The notes under the pieces are model-generated. The model ran no database searches. It saw nothing but the letters and a program-made list of their open reading frames with translations, and was not told the origin of the DNA. A program made the position numbers and the translations under genes. From Lachnospiraceae bacterium (GTDB lineage Bacteria > Bacillota > Clostridia > Lachnospirales > Lachnospiraceae): a stretch of DNA of 64,000 bases. Shown piece after piece: positions 33,201 to 39,850 of this stretch (positions within the stretch are counted from its first letter, which is position 1; each line of letters starts with the position of its first letter). Location of the stretch: positions 94,987 to 158,986 of the forward strand of contig CAJTDD010000006.1 in the NCBI GenBank assembly GCA_910574885.1, in the 5' to 3' direction.

Positions 33201-36091
33201 CCAAACTCCGCATCGCAGTATGCGTCAATGCAGCCTTTCGCCTGTTCCAATAGTTCTTCCTCGGTGGGTTCTTTCCTCCTGTGAAACCAGTCCTCCTCGG
33301 TAGCCATTATATCGCCAAGCCGCTTTTCATCCTCTTGGGTCAGCCCCGTGTTCCGCTCCAAGAATGGGATGAACACGTCATGCCCCAGACGCAGGGATTC
33401 CATTTTCTCTCGGTAATAATCTTCGCCCTGCCGTTTCCATTCTGGGATAAACGGGCAGTCGGGGGAGAGGGAATATTCATAAAAATTTCGGATATGGGCG
33501 ATTAAATCCCCCTCGCCGTCGCCGATGTCAAACCGCCCTTCATAATTAAATTCCTCGCCGCCGATGACGGCATGGATTTCAAAATCGGTCTTATGATACC
33601 ATCCGACATGGTTCTCCTCATTCTCCCTTTCACGGTTCTGTTTTTCGTCCAGAATGCCGAGCAGTTTATTTCCCAGAGCGAAACTCAAATCCGTAAATCG
33701 GTCGTTCAGCTCCTTGTCATAAAAAGCGGGATGCTCGGAGAAGCCGATTGAGAGGGTGATGCTGTCGGGCTTTTCCTCGGCAAGTGTTTCTGTTTTCTGG
33801 CTTTCGGTGATGACCGTTTTTAAATGGTCGTTCGCAGGGTTCTCCTTTAATTTCTGCTCAAAATCCTCCCTGCTAAACTCTTTTCCGAACAACGGGAACT
33901 CCGCATTTCGCAGGGACACGGCGTTCTCATCAAAGGCGGTAATCTCATATTTGTCCGCCCCGATATACACCACGTCGCCCTCGTGGTAGAGGTAGCGGAG
34001 AGGGTACAGCTCCGTAAGCTCCTGCGAGAATCGCCACGCATTGCTGCGGCTGTAAACGCTGGTCGTCTTTTTCTGCACAAGGGAGAGGAAGTCTAACAGT
34101 TCCTGCACGTTGTCGGGATGCTGTAATGCCTGTTCCATAAGGTCGGCGGGCATATCCGCAAAATCCCTGCATCCAATCACGCCCAACAAGTCTTTTTCAT
34201 AGCCGTCCAAGTCACGGATGAAGTCGGAGAGCCGCAGGGCGAGCGTGTCCCGCTTGTCCGCAGGGGGCAGCTCCCTTTTTTCCTCAATAAAACGCTGCCT
34301 TGCCAGTTTCCTCTGGGTGTCGATTTCATGCTGCGGGGCAGAGATGCTTTCCAGATAGTCGGCGTAATGGTCTTTCTCTTTGGGATTGAGGTAGCGGTTA
34401 TCCTTAACCAGCTCCCGCAGCCGTTTTTCCGCTTTCGACCAGCTCAAAACAAGGTCGTGTTCGGTGGAGATGCCGTCACGGTCAATGGAGATGCCCTTGC
34501 CGCTGTACCACACATACCCCTCCGTGCCGTCTGAAAAATTAACAAAAAATCCGCCCGTGCCATATTCCCTTTTCAGAAAATCAATGTTCTTCTTTTTATC
34601 TTCCTGCTTCTGGAACTGGTGGTAAATGCGGTATTTCCCGTTCGCAACGCTGTTCCCTTTTACAAGGACGGCATCAATGTCCTCCTGTGAAACAACAAAA
34701 GCAGAGGCTTTTTCGTCCTCTGCTTCAGCTATCCTTTCAATCTGTTCGTCTACGGTCGGGAGATTGACGGCAACTTCTTCCTCGTTGGCAACGCTGCCTT
34801 TTTCCGTCTGTCCCTCTGGCTCTGCGGTCTGTGCCGTGTCTGTTTTATCTTCCTGCCTGCCGCCGTCCGACTGCGGCTCTGGTTCTGGTTCTGAATTTTC
34901 TAATTGTAAATCAGTTCGCTCAAGATGGTTTCCTCCGCTTGGCTGCGGATGTTGTTCATCATGCCGAGCCACTGCATCGGGGCTTTCTCTTTCAGCTCCT
35001 CCGTCACTCCCTGCTCGGCTGCTAACTGCTTCGTCAGAAGCTCTAACCTCTGCAACGCCGTCTGCTCGGTCTGGTAAAGGTGTGCGTTCAGTCTGCCCGC
35101 TGTCAGCAGATTGAGATAGGTCACTCTTTTGTGCTGTTCCAGATAATCCCTGTGCATCAAAGCGTACCTGCCAAGCGGAAGCTCTGGCTCTGTCGGTAAT
35201 GTCAGGTCGGGTATAAGGTAGTCCGCCTGTTTCGTGTAAGTGATTTCGCTCATTATTTTCGCTCCTTTCGGGTTGTTTCCTGCCTTTATCATACTGGCTT
35301 GCAATGTTCCTTGCAAATGTGCGGTTCTGACATTTTGCTTCGATTTGCACATTTCGGACTGCCGCAGAGATTTCCCTTAACGCCATCTCGGAAATGTCAC
35401 TTGTGGCGATGCCGATGGCGTTCAATGTCTGGGGCGTGTTAAAATTTATAATCTCCGCAAAGTCCTCACGCTCAAAATATCCTCCCGCATCCAGACCGCA
35501 GCGGCTTAACAGCATATAGGCGACGCTGTTTGCGGCAAGCCGTTTGTAAATCACTTCTATATTATAGTCGTCCAGTTCCTCTAAAAAGCTGTCTTTCGTG
35601 CAGCCCTTTAGCTGTGAGAGGTAATCGGGTAAATTGCCCTCCACGGCGTTCTCCGCTGTCTGAATTAAAAACGTGGCAAGGTCGCCGCCCTCCGTGCCGC
35701 CGAACCTGTCCGCAAGCCGTTCCATGACGGGCTGCTCATACCGCTTATCCATCTGCCATATCGGGACGGCTCGGCTGCCGTAGTAGCCCTCATGGGTGTC
35801 GGAAACGTCAAAATAGTATTTCAGCGTGTTCCTGCGCCCTTTCGGGTCAAAGACCGCAATCCCCTTGCTGTCCTTGTTCACCCAACGCTTAAAGAGCCTG
35901 TTCCATGTGCCAATCTCGGCTACGGCGGTGGCATCGGGGCGTTGGGCGTAAATCAAGAGCTGCTCGTCAAAGCGGCACTTGTAATTGTGGCAGGCAGAGG
36001 ATAAAAAGCCCTGCCAAGCCTGCGGGTTCTTTGCGACCGCCATTCCCGTGCGGCGGTACAGCTCCGTAATAAGCTGGTACTTTGCAGCCAT
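27263..36091 (-). CDS. Giant DNA methylase-SNF2 helicase fusion, 2,942 aa
   Basis: The start is ATG 36091, which has AAGGAGGTG at ideal spacing; the frame is open 21 codons further but lacks a site. About residues 1-300 form a conserved ICE-specific domain (GTWNRLFKRWVNKDSKGIAVFDPKG). Low-complexity Glu/Asp/Gln linkers and further domains lead to a methylase module with LEPSCGTGNFLGLLP near 1477 and VVLGNIPFGEF near 1537 (the NPPF motif with Ile for the first Pro). A helicase follows: HKVGAGKTFEMV near 2143, FIDESHFYKN near 2303 and QRQGRLERQGN near 2635. The C-terminus is coiled coil. Such proteins are hallmarks of Clostridia ICEs and may protect or remodel incoming DNA; the role is inferred only. 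Confidence 0.93.
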   Translation of the reverse strand: MAAKYQLITELYRRTGMAVAKNPQAWQGFLSSACHNYKCRFDEQLLIYAQRPDATAVAEIGTWNRLFKRWVNKDSKGIAVFDPKGRRNTLKYYFDVSDTHEGYYGSRAVPIWQMDKRYEQPVMERLADRFGGTEGGDLATFLIQTAENAVEGNLPDYLSQLKGCTKDSFLEELDDYNIEVIYKRLAANSVAYMLLSRCGLDAGGYFEREDFAEIINFNTPQTLNAIGIATSDISEMALREISAAVRNVQIEAKCQNRTFARNIASQYDKGRKQPERSENNERNHLHETGGLPYTRPDITDRARASAWQVRFDAQGLSGTAQKSDLSQSADSGQTERTPLPDRADGVAEVRASDEAVSSRAGSDGGAERESPDAVARHDEQHPQPSGGNHLERTDLQLENSEPEPEPQSDGGRQEDKTDTAQTAEPEGQTEKGSVANEEEVAVNLPTVDEQIERIAEAEDEKASAFVVSQEDIDAVLVKGNSVANGKYRIYHQFQKQEDKKKNIDFLKREYGTGGFFVNFSDGTEGYVWYSGKGISIDRDGISTEHDLVLSWSKAEKRLRELVKDNRYLNPKEKDHYADYLESISAPQHEIDTQRKLARQRFIEEKRELPPADKRDTLALRLSDFIRDLDGYEKDLLGVIGCRDFADMPADLMEQALQHPDNVQELLDFLSLVQKKTTSVYSRSNAWRFSQELTELYPLRYLYHEGDVVYIGADKYEITAFDENAVSLRNAEFPLFGKEFSREDFEQKLKENPANDHLKTVITESQKTETLAEEKPDSITLSIGFSEHPAFYDKELNDRFTDLSFALGNKLLGILDEKQNRERENEENHVGWYHKTDFEIHAVIGGEEFNYEGRFDIGDGEGDLIAHIRNFYEYSLSPDCPFIPEWKRQGEDYYREKMESLRLGHDVFIPFLERNTGLTQEDEKRLGDIMATEEDWFHRRKEPTEEELLEQAKGCIDAYCDAEFGGDAEVDYTDLSNVKIAFQNTEDGLHGIQVSVNLLQYRMETYVDGVLAEYTQYNDLADLIQNALSNLYYHDLVSLTEEQLEPFYWEENKKAAENPSPDIISDETEQKPHYTVEQTSDAFADPFIIRNNEAPEDSADRYYDVGGIYQTFETEEEAQEYADTLNSAEHITELFAAKDAEREEQQKSESAPSGTDEKQDNSDLIGKELMIDNRRYLIESVGKISGDVSMRDITFQNNVGFPINRVEKVGYVRRLLEQAEKELPSEEKTESPAEPTTETVAEYPAVENGLPYDIVVEKIRFDEPEQKPQSQNLADTLRSRLERAKDSAGHAALQEDIDTLFMDKNGDSLVGIASDEWLKQLAYMPDDEFRKYADSYQKGTLNAYKLLPLSADCHNYRITDDTLGVGGAKEKFRNNMSAIRLLHDLQIENRLATPEEQETLAKYVGWGGLSMAFDSNNAAWENEYKELKSALSDEEYHAAMESTLTAFYTPPIVIKAMYEALDHLGFSQGNILEPSCGTGNFLGLLPDSMEKSKLHGIEIDPLSGRIAKQLYQKASIAIEGFEETKLPDNHFDVVLGNIPFGEFKVNDSRYNAQKFLIHDYFIAKALDKVRSGGVVMFITSKGTMDKTSPEVRKYIAQRAELLGAVRLPDSTFRANAGTEVTSDILILQKRDRIIEIEPEWVHLDTDENGVTMNSYFVQHPEMVLGEMKMESTRFGMDSACKAYPDVPLAGLLHEAIQRINGEIPEIENEVDRISDEQEKAIPADPNVRNFSFALVGGKVYFRENNEMTPANVSMTAENRIRGLLEIRDCVRKLIQYQTDDCPEEMIQTEQENLNRLYDAFTKRYGLINSRGNYLAFGADESYFLLCSLEVLDDEGKFKRKADMFTKRTIKPHREVTFVETASEALALSIGEKARVDLPYMARLTCRSEEEIIKELQGVIYKVPSCEPARYVTADEYLSGNVREKLKVAGIAAKSDPELAVNVAALEKVIPKDLPASEISVRLGTTWIPQEDIQQFMMELLTPSSYAAGRLQVRYTAYNGDWFIENKSSDIGNVKADSTYGTKRASAYRIMEDTLNLRDTRIFDYVYDEHNNKKAVLNHKETTAAQAKQEVIKQAFQDWIWKDPERRNRLVRYYNDTFNSIRPREYDGSHITFGGISPEIQLRPHQVNAIAHILYGGNTLLAHKVGAGKTFEMVAAAQESKRLGLCQKSMFVVPNHLVGQWASEYLRLYPSANILVTTKRDFETGNRKKFCGRIATGAYDAVIIGHSQFEKIPISEERQREQLMRQLDDIEMGIDDVQASHGEQFTVKQLMKTRKAIKAKLDKLNDTKRKDSVINFEELGIDRLFIDESHFYKNLYLYTKMRNVGGIAQTEAQKSSDLFMKCRYLDEITGNRGVVFATGTPISNSMVEMYSVQRYLQYDTLARNGLQHFDSWASTFGETVTALELAPEGTNYRAKTRFAKFYNLPELMQMFREVADIQTADMLKLPVPKVNYHNIKTKPSEIQSEMVAGLAKRAEKIRARLVKPQTDNMLKVTNDGRQLALDQRLIDPMLPDDPNSKVNACVENMYRIWEGHADTKAAQLLFCDLSTPKNDGMFNVYDDMREKLIRRGIPAEQVRFIHEANTDAQKKELFAKVRSGEVRILFGSTQKMGAGTNVQDRLIAIHNLDCPWKPSCLEQRQGRLERQGNMFPEVEVYRYVTEQTFDAYLYQLVEGKQKFISQIMTSKSPVRSAEDVDEVALSFAEVKMLATGDERFKEKMDLDMQVAKLKVLKQSYLSEHYDLEDRILKHYPQEIKEYGERIVGYGNDAKIASQHMPQGEDKFCPMTLNGVTYKEKADAGEMLLAICKENPLSQPIQIGSYRGFQMEVFYDTVNAHYCLNLCGMRKYKVDLGTDALGNLTRIENEIAKLPARLEAAKTRKEETTAQLETAKEEVKKPFAFENELKEKTERLNALNNELNLNEKDKTVIDDEPEQNDEQPEKKSADRER

Positions 36092-36105
36092 AGGCTCACA
36101 CCTCC

Positions 36106-36564
36106 TTATCGTTCCAAATCTTTGTTTTTCTGCTTCCTGTCGTATTCCCCGCATCTTTCAGCGATTTCGGAATACATCTTTTCCCGCATGTCCCGCTCAT
36201 AGGCTCGGTACTCCTTTGCCTTTTCCGTGGGCTTGTACCAGACGCTGTTCTGGTCGGCTTCGTCCATCTGCCCGTAGCGGTCGTCTATTTTGTCCATATA
36301 TTTCTGATAAATGGCATGGGCAGCGGGGGCGTCCTTTGCGTAGCGGTAACGGGCAAGGCTCTTATGCGTCCCACGAAGCTCGGCATACTCATAGAGCATA
36401 CGGATAACCTCACGGTCAAGCCCTTTCTGACCCTCGGCATCATAGATTTCCGACAAGCCCTTGCACCTCCATGAATGGTAGGGCGAGGTGTCGTTGGAGC
36501 TGTGGGAAGATACATACACGCCGTCTTTTTTTACCGTGATGCGGTTGATTAACTCGGTACTCAC
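36106..36564 (-). CDS. ICE accessory protein, 152 aa, unknown
   Basis: The product has a beta-rich N-terminus (INRITVKKDGVYVSSHSSND then SPYHSWRCKGLSEIYDAEG) and a charged helical C-terminal half (IYQKYMDKIDDRYGQMDEADQ). Its last codons (KDLER, stop) run straight into the AAGGAGGTG ribosome site of the giant gene. It belongs to a run of small proteins between the adhesin and the helicase. I recognise it as conserved in similar elements but cannot name a function. Confidence 0.7.
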   Translation of the reverse strand: MSTELINRITVKKDGVYVSSHSSNDTSPYHSWRCKGLSEIYDAEGQKGLDREVIRMLYEYAELRGTHKSLARYRYAKDAPAAHAIYQKYMDKIDDRYGQMDEADQNSVWYKPTEKAKEYRAYERDMREKMYSEIAERCGEYDRKQKNKDLER

Positions 36565-36635
36565 TCTTTATCACCGCCCGACAAAACAATCTGTTCCATA
36601 AAAATATCAATCCTCCTGTTGTCCATGCCCCACAT

Positions 36636-36860
36636 TTAAGCAGGGGCATAGTTGATTTTATTTCTTTCCATTCGCCTTGCGAACTCCCGAACGGCGTACC
36701 TTACGCCGTCAATCTCTGCATGGGTTTCGTCCAGATAGCGGCAGACGGCAAAATAATCCTCCCCGTTCCCATAAAACATACGGATGATACCGCCATCGGG
36801 AACAGAAAAAAGCGTCCTGCCTTTGCTGTCCGTCATGCAGACCTGCCTTGCTGCGCTCAT
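36636..36860 (-). CDS. Small ICE protein, 74 aa, paralogue of the C-terminus of the 232-aa protein
   Basis: From ATG 36860 the product reads MSAARQVCMTDSKGRTLFSVPDGG and YLDETHAEIDGVRYAVREFARRMERN. The last 50 residues align with residues near 160-215 of the protein at 37,336-38,034 (FRIPDGGKIIINY, CRFIDECHTE, ICEFAERMERNGH). It overlaps the previous gene by 4 bp. Function unknown. Confidence 0.68.
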   Translation of the reverse strand: MSAARQVCMTDSKGRTLFSVPDGGIIRMFYGNGEDYFAVCRYLDETHAEIDGVRYAVREFARRMERNKINYAPA

Positions 36861-37063
36861 TCCATGCCACCTCCCAGAAAGGAGATAACCTTGTTCCCCT
36901 TGATGCTCTTTTGCAGCTCGTTGATGAGCGTGATGTCCGCCACTGTGATGCCCTGCATGGAGAGAATGTCGTCCATCGTCATGGCGGCGATGGCTTTTTC
37001 TTCGGTAAAGCCTGCGTCCAGAACCTTGTTTAAGGTTCTTATGGCTTTTGGGTTGACTGCCAT
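36857..37063 (-). CDS. Small helical ICE protein, 68 aa
   Basis: The product is MAVNPKAIRTLNKVLDAGF followed by TEEKAIAAMTMDDILSMQGITVADITLINELQKSI, a compact helical pattern that resembles a UBA- or SAP-like bundle without being assignable. A GGAGG site lies six bases before ATG and the stop overlaps the next start. Similar genes exist in related elements. Confidence 0.7.
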   Translation of the reverse strand: MAVNPKAIRTLNKVLDAGFTEEKAIAAMTMDDILSMQGITVADITLINELQKSIKGNKVISFLGGGME

Positions 37064-37075
37064 ATCCCATACCTC

Positions 37076-37330
37076 CTATCGTTCATGGTCTTTGTCTTTT
37101 GGCTGTAAAAGGGGAAGCCTGCCGCCATTCATCTCTTTTACCTGCTGAACATATTCCTTTTCCTTATCCTCAAAAATCTCATAGAAAAAATCGGCAAAGC
37201 CCTCACCGTCTTTCCTCTCTGGCGCATCTTCAATGCCATCGCACCACTGCCGGCAGGCTTCCTCCAATACCATATGAAAAACCGCTTTCTTTTCCTTGCT
37301 TTTTGCTATATCCTGAATATTCATAGTCAC
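37076..37330 (-). CDS. Small acidic ICE protein, 84 aa
   Basis: The product is helical (DIAKSKEKKAVFHMVLEEACRQWCDG then GEGFADFFYEIFEDKEKEYV) and ends in KDKDHER. The codons for the last four residues plus the stop (a TAGGAG run) supply the ribosome site of the next gene. Its 3' end shares about 20 bp with the end of the 232-residue neighbour. Function unknown. Confidence 0.68.
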   Translation of the reverse strand: MTMNIQDIAKSKEKKAVFHMVLEEACRQWCDGIEDAPERKDGEGFADFFYEIFEDKEKEYVQQVKEMNGGRLPLLQPKDKDHER

Positions 37331-37335
37331 ATCTC

Positions 37336-38034
37336 CTATCGTTCATGGTCTTTGTGTTTCGGGGCTTTCTGTGCGGACGGCGGCTCTTGCGGCTTCGGCT
37401 CGCAGCTATGCCCGTTCCTTTCCATACGCTCGGCAAACTCGCAGATATGGTAGAGATTGCTGCCCACCTCGGTATGGCATTCGTCAATGAAACGGCAGGT
37501 CTTTTCCGCCTTTTCTCCCCACGCATAGTTGATAATGATTTTCCCGCCATCGGGGATGCGGAACAGCTCTTTGTAATGGGGGTCTATAAAGTGGATTCCC
37601 TGTTCCGCTCTGGATATATGCTTATCGAGCCATTCTTTCACATAGCAGTAGCAGTAAAAGTTATAGTCGCCCTTTGTCGGGTTGCAACGGAGCAGGAAAG
37701 CGTGTTTGTCAGTATCTACACGGAAGCCGTACTCAGTACAGTAATTCCCCATAAAGGCGGCATCGGGGGATTGCCTTGCAGCCGACGACATATCACGGCG
37801 GCTGTGCAGAAGCCCCTTATCTTCACGCAGGGCGTTGATTACATCGTCAAGCCCTGCCTTAAATTCATCGGTTTTCCACTGTTCCCTTGTGTCAGACCAA
37901 TCGGTATGAAACTCGTTTCCAGAGCCGCCAAAGTCCCCACGGAGATGACCGATGCACCCCGTCTGCCCCTCAAGCTGCATACTCTGGGCGTAGGTGTATT
38001 TCTGTTCGGATTGCGTCAAAGCCCGTACCTCCAT
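37336..38034 (-). CDS. ICE accessory protein, 232 aa, unknown
   Basis: The start is ATG 38034, which overlaps the upstream stop as TGATG. The protein begins MEVRALTQSEQKYTYAQSMQLEGQTGCIGHLRGDFG. This opening, together with GNEFHTDWSDTREQW, recurs at the front of antirestriction-like or defence-interacting ICE proteins, but I cannot prove that role. The C-terminal third (IPDGGKIIINYAWGEKAEKTCRFIDECHTEV) is paralogous to the 74-residue protein at 36,636. It ends KHKDHER. Confidence 0.7.
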   Translation of the reverse strand: MEVRALTQSEQKYTYAQSMQLEGQTGCIGHLRGDFGGSGNEFHTDWSDTREQWKTDEFKAGLDDVINALREDKGLLHSRRDMSSAARQSPDAAFMGNYCTEYGFRVDTDKHAFLLRCNPTKGDYNFYCYCYVKEWLDKHISRAEQGIHFIDPHYKELFRIPDGGKIIINYAWGEKAEKTCRFIDECHTEVGSNLYHICEFAERMERNGHSCEPKPQEPPSAQKAPKHKDHER

Positions 38035-38639
38035 CAGCGTTCCTCCCTGCTCTTTGATTTTTTCGCCTTTTCCTGTTCCTTGATTTTTGCGAGTGCTTCC
38101 TTTGCCCAGACGGGCATCTTCTCTGGCTTGATTTCCCCAAGCACGTCGCACCGTTCCCATCGGGCGTGCTTGCCGTCCGCAAGGGAAGTGCCGAACACCG
38201 CCTGCCCCCTGCCGCCCAACGCTCCGTGACCGCCGTCCGCCAGTACAAGCTGGTAGGCGGAATGCCTGTACTCATGGCGGTTGACCTCGGCATTGATGAC
38301 AACGACCTTGCCCACAATGCTGCCGCTTTTGTCGTCTGGGATGCAGTCGTCTATGGTAAACGGGGTCATGTCAAACTTGAACTGTTCCTGCTCGGCTCTT
38401 ACACTTTCTATCTGTTCCTGCACCCTGTCGGTAAACATCTGCATGGCTTCCAGATAGTCGTCAGAGCCGACCGCATCGGTCACCCATTCTGCGGACAGCG
38501 GGTTGTCGTAAGTGCAACAGCAGACAAGATACGGGTATTCCTCTTTCTCATCTATGCCGAACACGACTTCCTTTTTGCCGATGTGGATGCTCTGCGTGAC
38601 CTCATAGGAGCTAATCATCCGTTTTTCTTCATTCTCCAT
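38034..38639 (-). CDS. ICE accessory protein, 201 aa, unknown
   Basis: The product starts at ATG 38639, inside the end of the 52-residue gene. It reads ENEEKRMISSYEVTQSIHIGKKEVVFGIDEKEEYPYLVC, then a helical middle, then HEYRHSAYQLVLADGGHGALGGRGQAVFGT. I see no membrane segment or catalytic signature beyond this His/Gly-rich stretch. The end (KKSKSREER, TGA) overlaps the following start. It is conserved in ICEs of this type by my recollection. Confidence 0.7.
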   Translation of the reverse strand: MENEEKRMISSYEVTQSIHIGKKEVVFGIDEKEEYPYLVCCCTYDNPLSAEWVTDAVGSDDYLEAMQMFTDRVQEQIESVRAEQEQFKFDMTPFTIDDCIPDDKSGSIVGKVVVINAEVNRHEYRHSAYQLVLADGGHGALGGRGQAVFGTSLADGKHARWERCDVLGEIKPEKMPVWAKEALAKIKEQEKAKKSKSREER

Positions 38640-38787
38640 CGGGCTTCTCCTTTCTTTGCTTTTTCTCCCTCTGCCAGTCCAAAACCTTTCGGATGCAGAC
38701 GTCGCAGAAGATAACACGGCTGTCCTTATATCGGGGGTAAGGACAAATCGTGCAGTCATACTTCTTGTTGTTTTCATTGCTGCCCAT
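38629..38787 (-). CDS. Small Cys-rich (zinc-ribbon-like) ICE protein, 52 aa
   Basis: From ATG 38787, two bases after the upstream stop (TAGTATG), the product contains two CxxC-type pairs, YDCTICPYPRYKDS and IFCDVCIRKVL, typical of a small zinc knuckle. The tail is basic. It may bind nucleic acid or protein; no homologue with a known role comes to mind. Confidence 0.65.
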   Translation of the reverse strand: MGSNENNKKYDCTICPYPRYKDSRVIFCDVCIRKVLDWQREKKQRKEKPDGE

Positions 38788-38788
38788 A

Positions 38789-39064
38789 CTACCGCTCACG
38801 CCCATCGCGCTGCTTCGCCTTTTTATCGTGCTGTTGGTTATATGGCATCTGGCACTCCGACTGGTAGCGTTCATTCAACTTTTCCCTCGCCGCTTCGAGT
38901 GTGTTGCAGTAGCAGCCCCAATAGTAGTTGTCGCCGCCCTTGCAGTACCAGCATACATAAGGGTTCGGGGCTTTCGGGTGATGCCCGATGACAAGCTCCG
39001 TGTTCCCGATAGTGCAGCCCTCTATGATTTCATAGCCCTGATTGGAGCGTGTTTCACCGTTCAT
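38789..39064 (-). CDS. ICE accessory protein, 91 aa, Cys/aromatic-rich
   Basis: The product from ATG 39064 has PNPYVCWYCKGGDNYYWGCYCNTLEAAREKLNERY, a tryptophan/cysteine-rich beta segment followed by a helix, and ends in RDGRER. It overlaps the next upstream gene by 11 bp. The cysteine pattern suggests a metal-binding or structural fold. Function unknown. Confidence 0.66.
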   Translation of the reverse strand: MNGETRSNQGYEIIEGCTIGNTELVIGHHPKAPNPYVCWYCKGGDNYYWGCYCNTLEAAREKLNERYQSECQMPYNQQHDKKAKQRDGRER

Positions 39065-39374
39065 AGGCGTTCCTCCTCTCTTTTTGCTTTTCGTCCATAT
39101 ATTGCTGCAATTCATACTGGCAGGGGACGTACAGCCTGCCGTTCTCCACGCAGCGGAAAATATCGCACTTCCTGTCCGTGGATGCAGCATAAAAATCATC
39201 ATAAGAATAAGGGAATTTCTGGCTTCCCCTGCCGTAATAGTCGGCGGCGAAAAAGCCAAGTTCCCTATCTGTCTTTAATCTGCGGGTAATCTTAAAAAAA
39301 TCATCTTCCCGCTTTGTAAACTGCCGCTCTGGGATAAAATGATGCCCACCATATTCAAAAGACTTATCCTGCAT
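39054..39374 (-). CDS. ICE accessory protein, 106 aa, unknown
   Basis: The product begins MQDKSFEYGGHHFIPERQF and has a mixed alpha/beta composition (DDFFKITRRLKTDRELGFFAADYYGRGSQ; CDIFRCVENGRLYVPCQYELQQYMDE). It ends in NAYER. Its start lies nine bases after the stop of the 101-residue gene, after a GAGGTG site. I recognise the opening as one shared by ICE proteins of the same family in other Firmicutes, but the role is not known. Confidence 0.68.
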   Translation of the reverse strand: MQDKSFEYGGHHFIPERQFTKREDDFFKITRRLKTDRELGFFAADYYGRGSQKFPYSYDDFYAASTDRKCDIFRCVENGRLYVPCQYELQQYMDEKQKERRNAYER

Positions 39375-39382
39375 CTTTCACC

Positions 39383-39688
39383 TCACGATTCTTTTGCATA
39401 TCTGCGGTATGCCTTTTCGCCTTTGGCTCTGACTTTCTGCATCCGCACGCTCCCTAAAAGCTCTGGGCATTTCTCCTGCAATTTGCGGCGTGTCCTGCCC
39501 ACGCTCTCAAAGCTCGGCAAGCCAAGCTCCTTATGGTTCAAAAGTATCTGGGCAAGCGGCATAGCTCCAGCACCTTTCAGATAAAGATTGCAGAGGGCAA
39601 GGTACAGCACCATGTCGTCATTTCTGGCGTCCTCATTCTCTTGCAGGACGGCTCTGACTTTGCCCTCAATGGTTTTCAGACTGTCCAT
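39383..39688 (-). CDS. ICE accessory protein, 101 aa, Rep/PvuRts-like helical fold not assignable
   Basis: From ATG 39688 (GGAGG site) the product is MDSLKTIEGKVRAVLQENEDARNDDMVLYLALCNLYL and LNHKELGLPSFESVGRTRRKLQEKCPELLGS. The second part looks like the recognition helix of a DNA-binding domain (SFESVGRTRRKLQEK), a motif frequently seen in phage-like replisome or regulator proteins. A role in DNA binding is therefore possible but unproven. Confidence 0.7.
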   Translation of the reverse strand: MDSLKTIEGKVRAVLQENEDARNDDMVLYLALCNLYLKGAGAMPLAQILLNHKELGLPSFESVGRTRRKLQEKCPELLGSVRMQKVRAKGEKAYRRYAKES

Positions 39689-39757
39689 AATTACCTCCAT
39701 ACATGAAAAGAGGGCGGTATCTTCCAACCGCCCCGATCTACATCAATCTGTCTTAAT

Positions 39758-39847
39758 TTATTTCTTCCTGTTACGGATTTTCAGCCATACCGCCGCACTT
39801 ACCATGAATACGGCAAGAATGGCAGCAATGATTGTCTTTGCCCTCAT
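39758..39847 (-). CDS. Tiny membrane protein, 29 aa
   Basis: A minus frame starts at ATG 39847, three bases after the adhesin stop, and encodes a basic start (MRAKT), one hydrophobic segment (IIAAILAVFMVSAAVWL) and a basic end (KIRNRKK). This is the pattern of a small single-pass membrane peptide. It is coupled to the adhesin gene and too short for ordinary gene finders. Function unknown. Confidence 0.6.
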   Translation of the reverse strand: MRAKTIIAAILAVFMVSAAVWLKIRNRKK

Positions 39848-39850
39848 CCC

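Noticed and set aside
37345-38229. Plus-strand frame of 294 codons
   Set aside because: It mirrors the 232- and 201-residue ICE genes, whose coding pattern and coupled starts are convincing.
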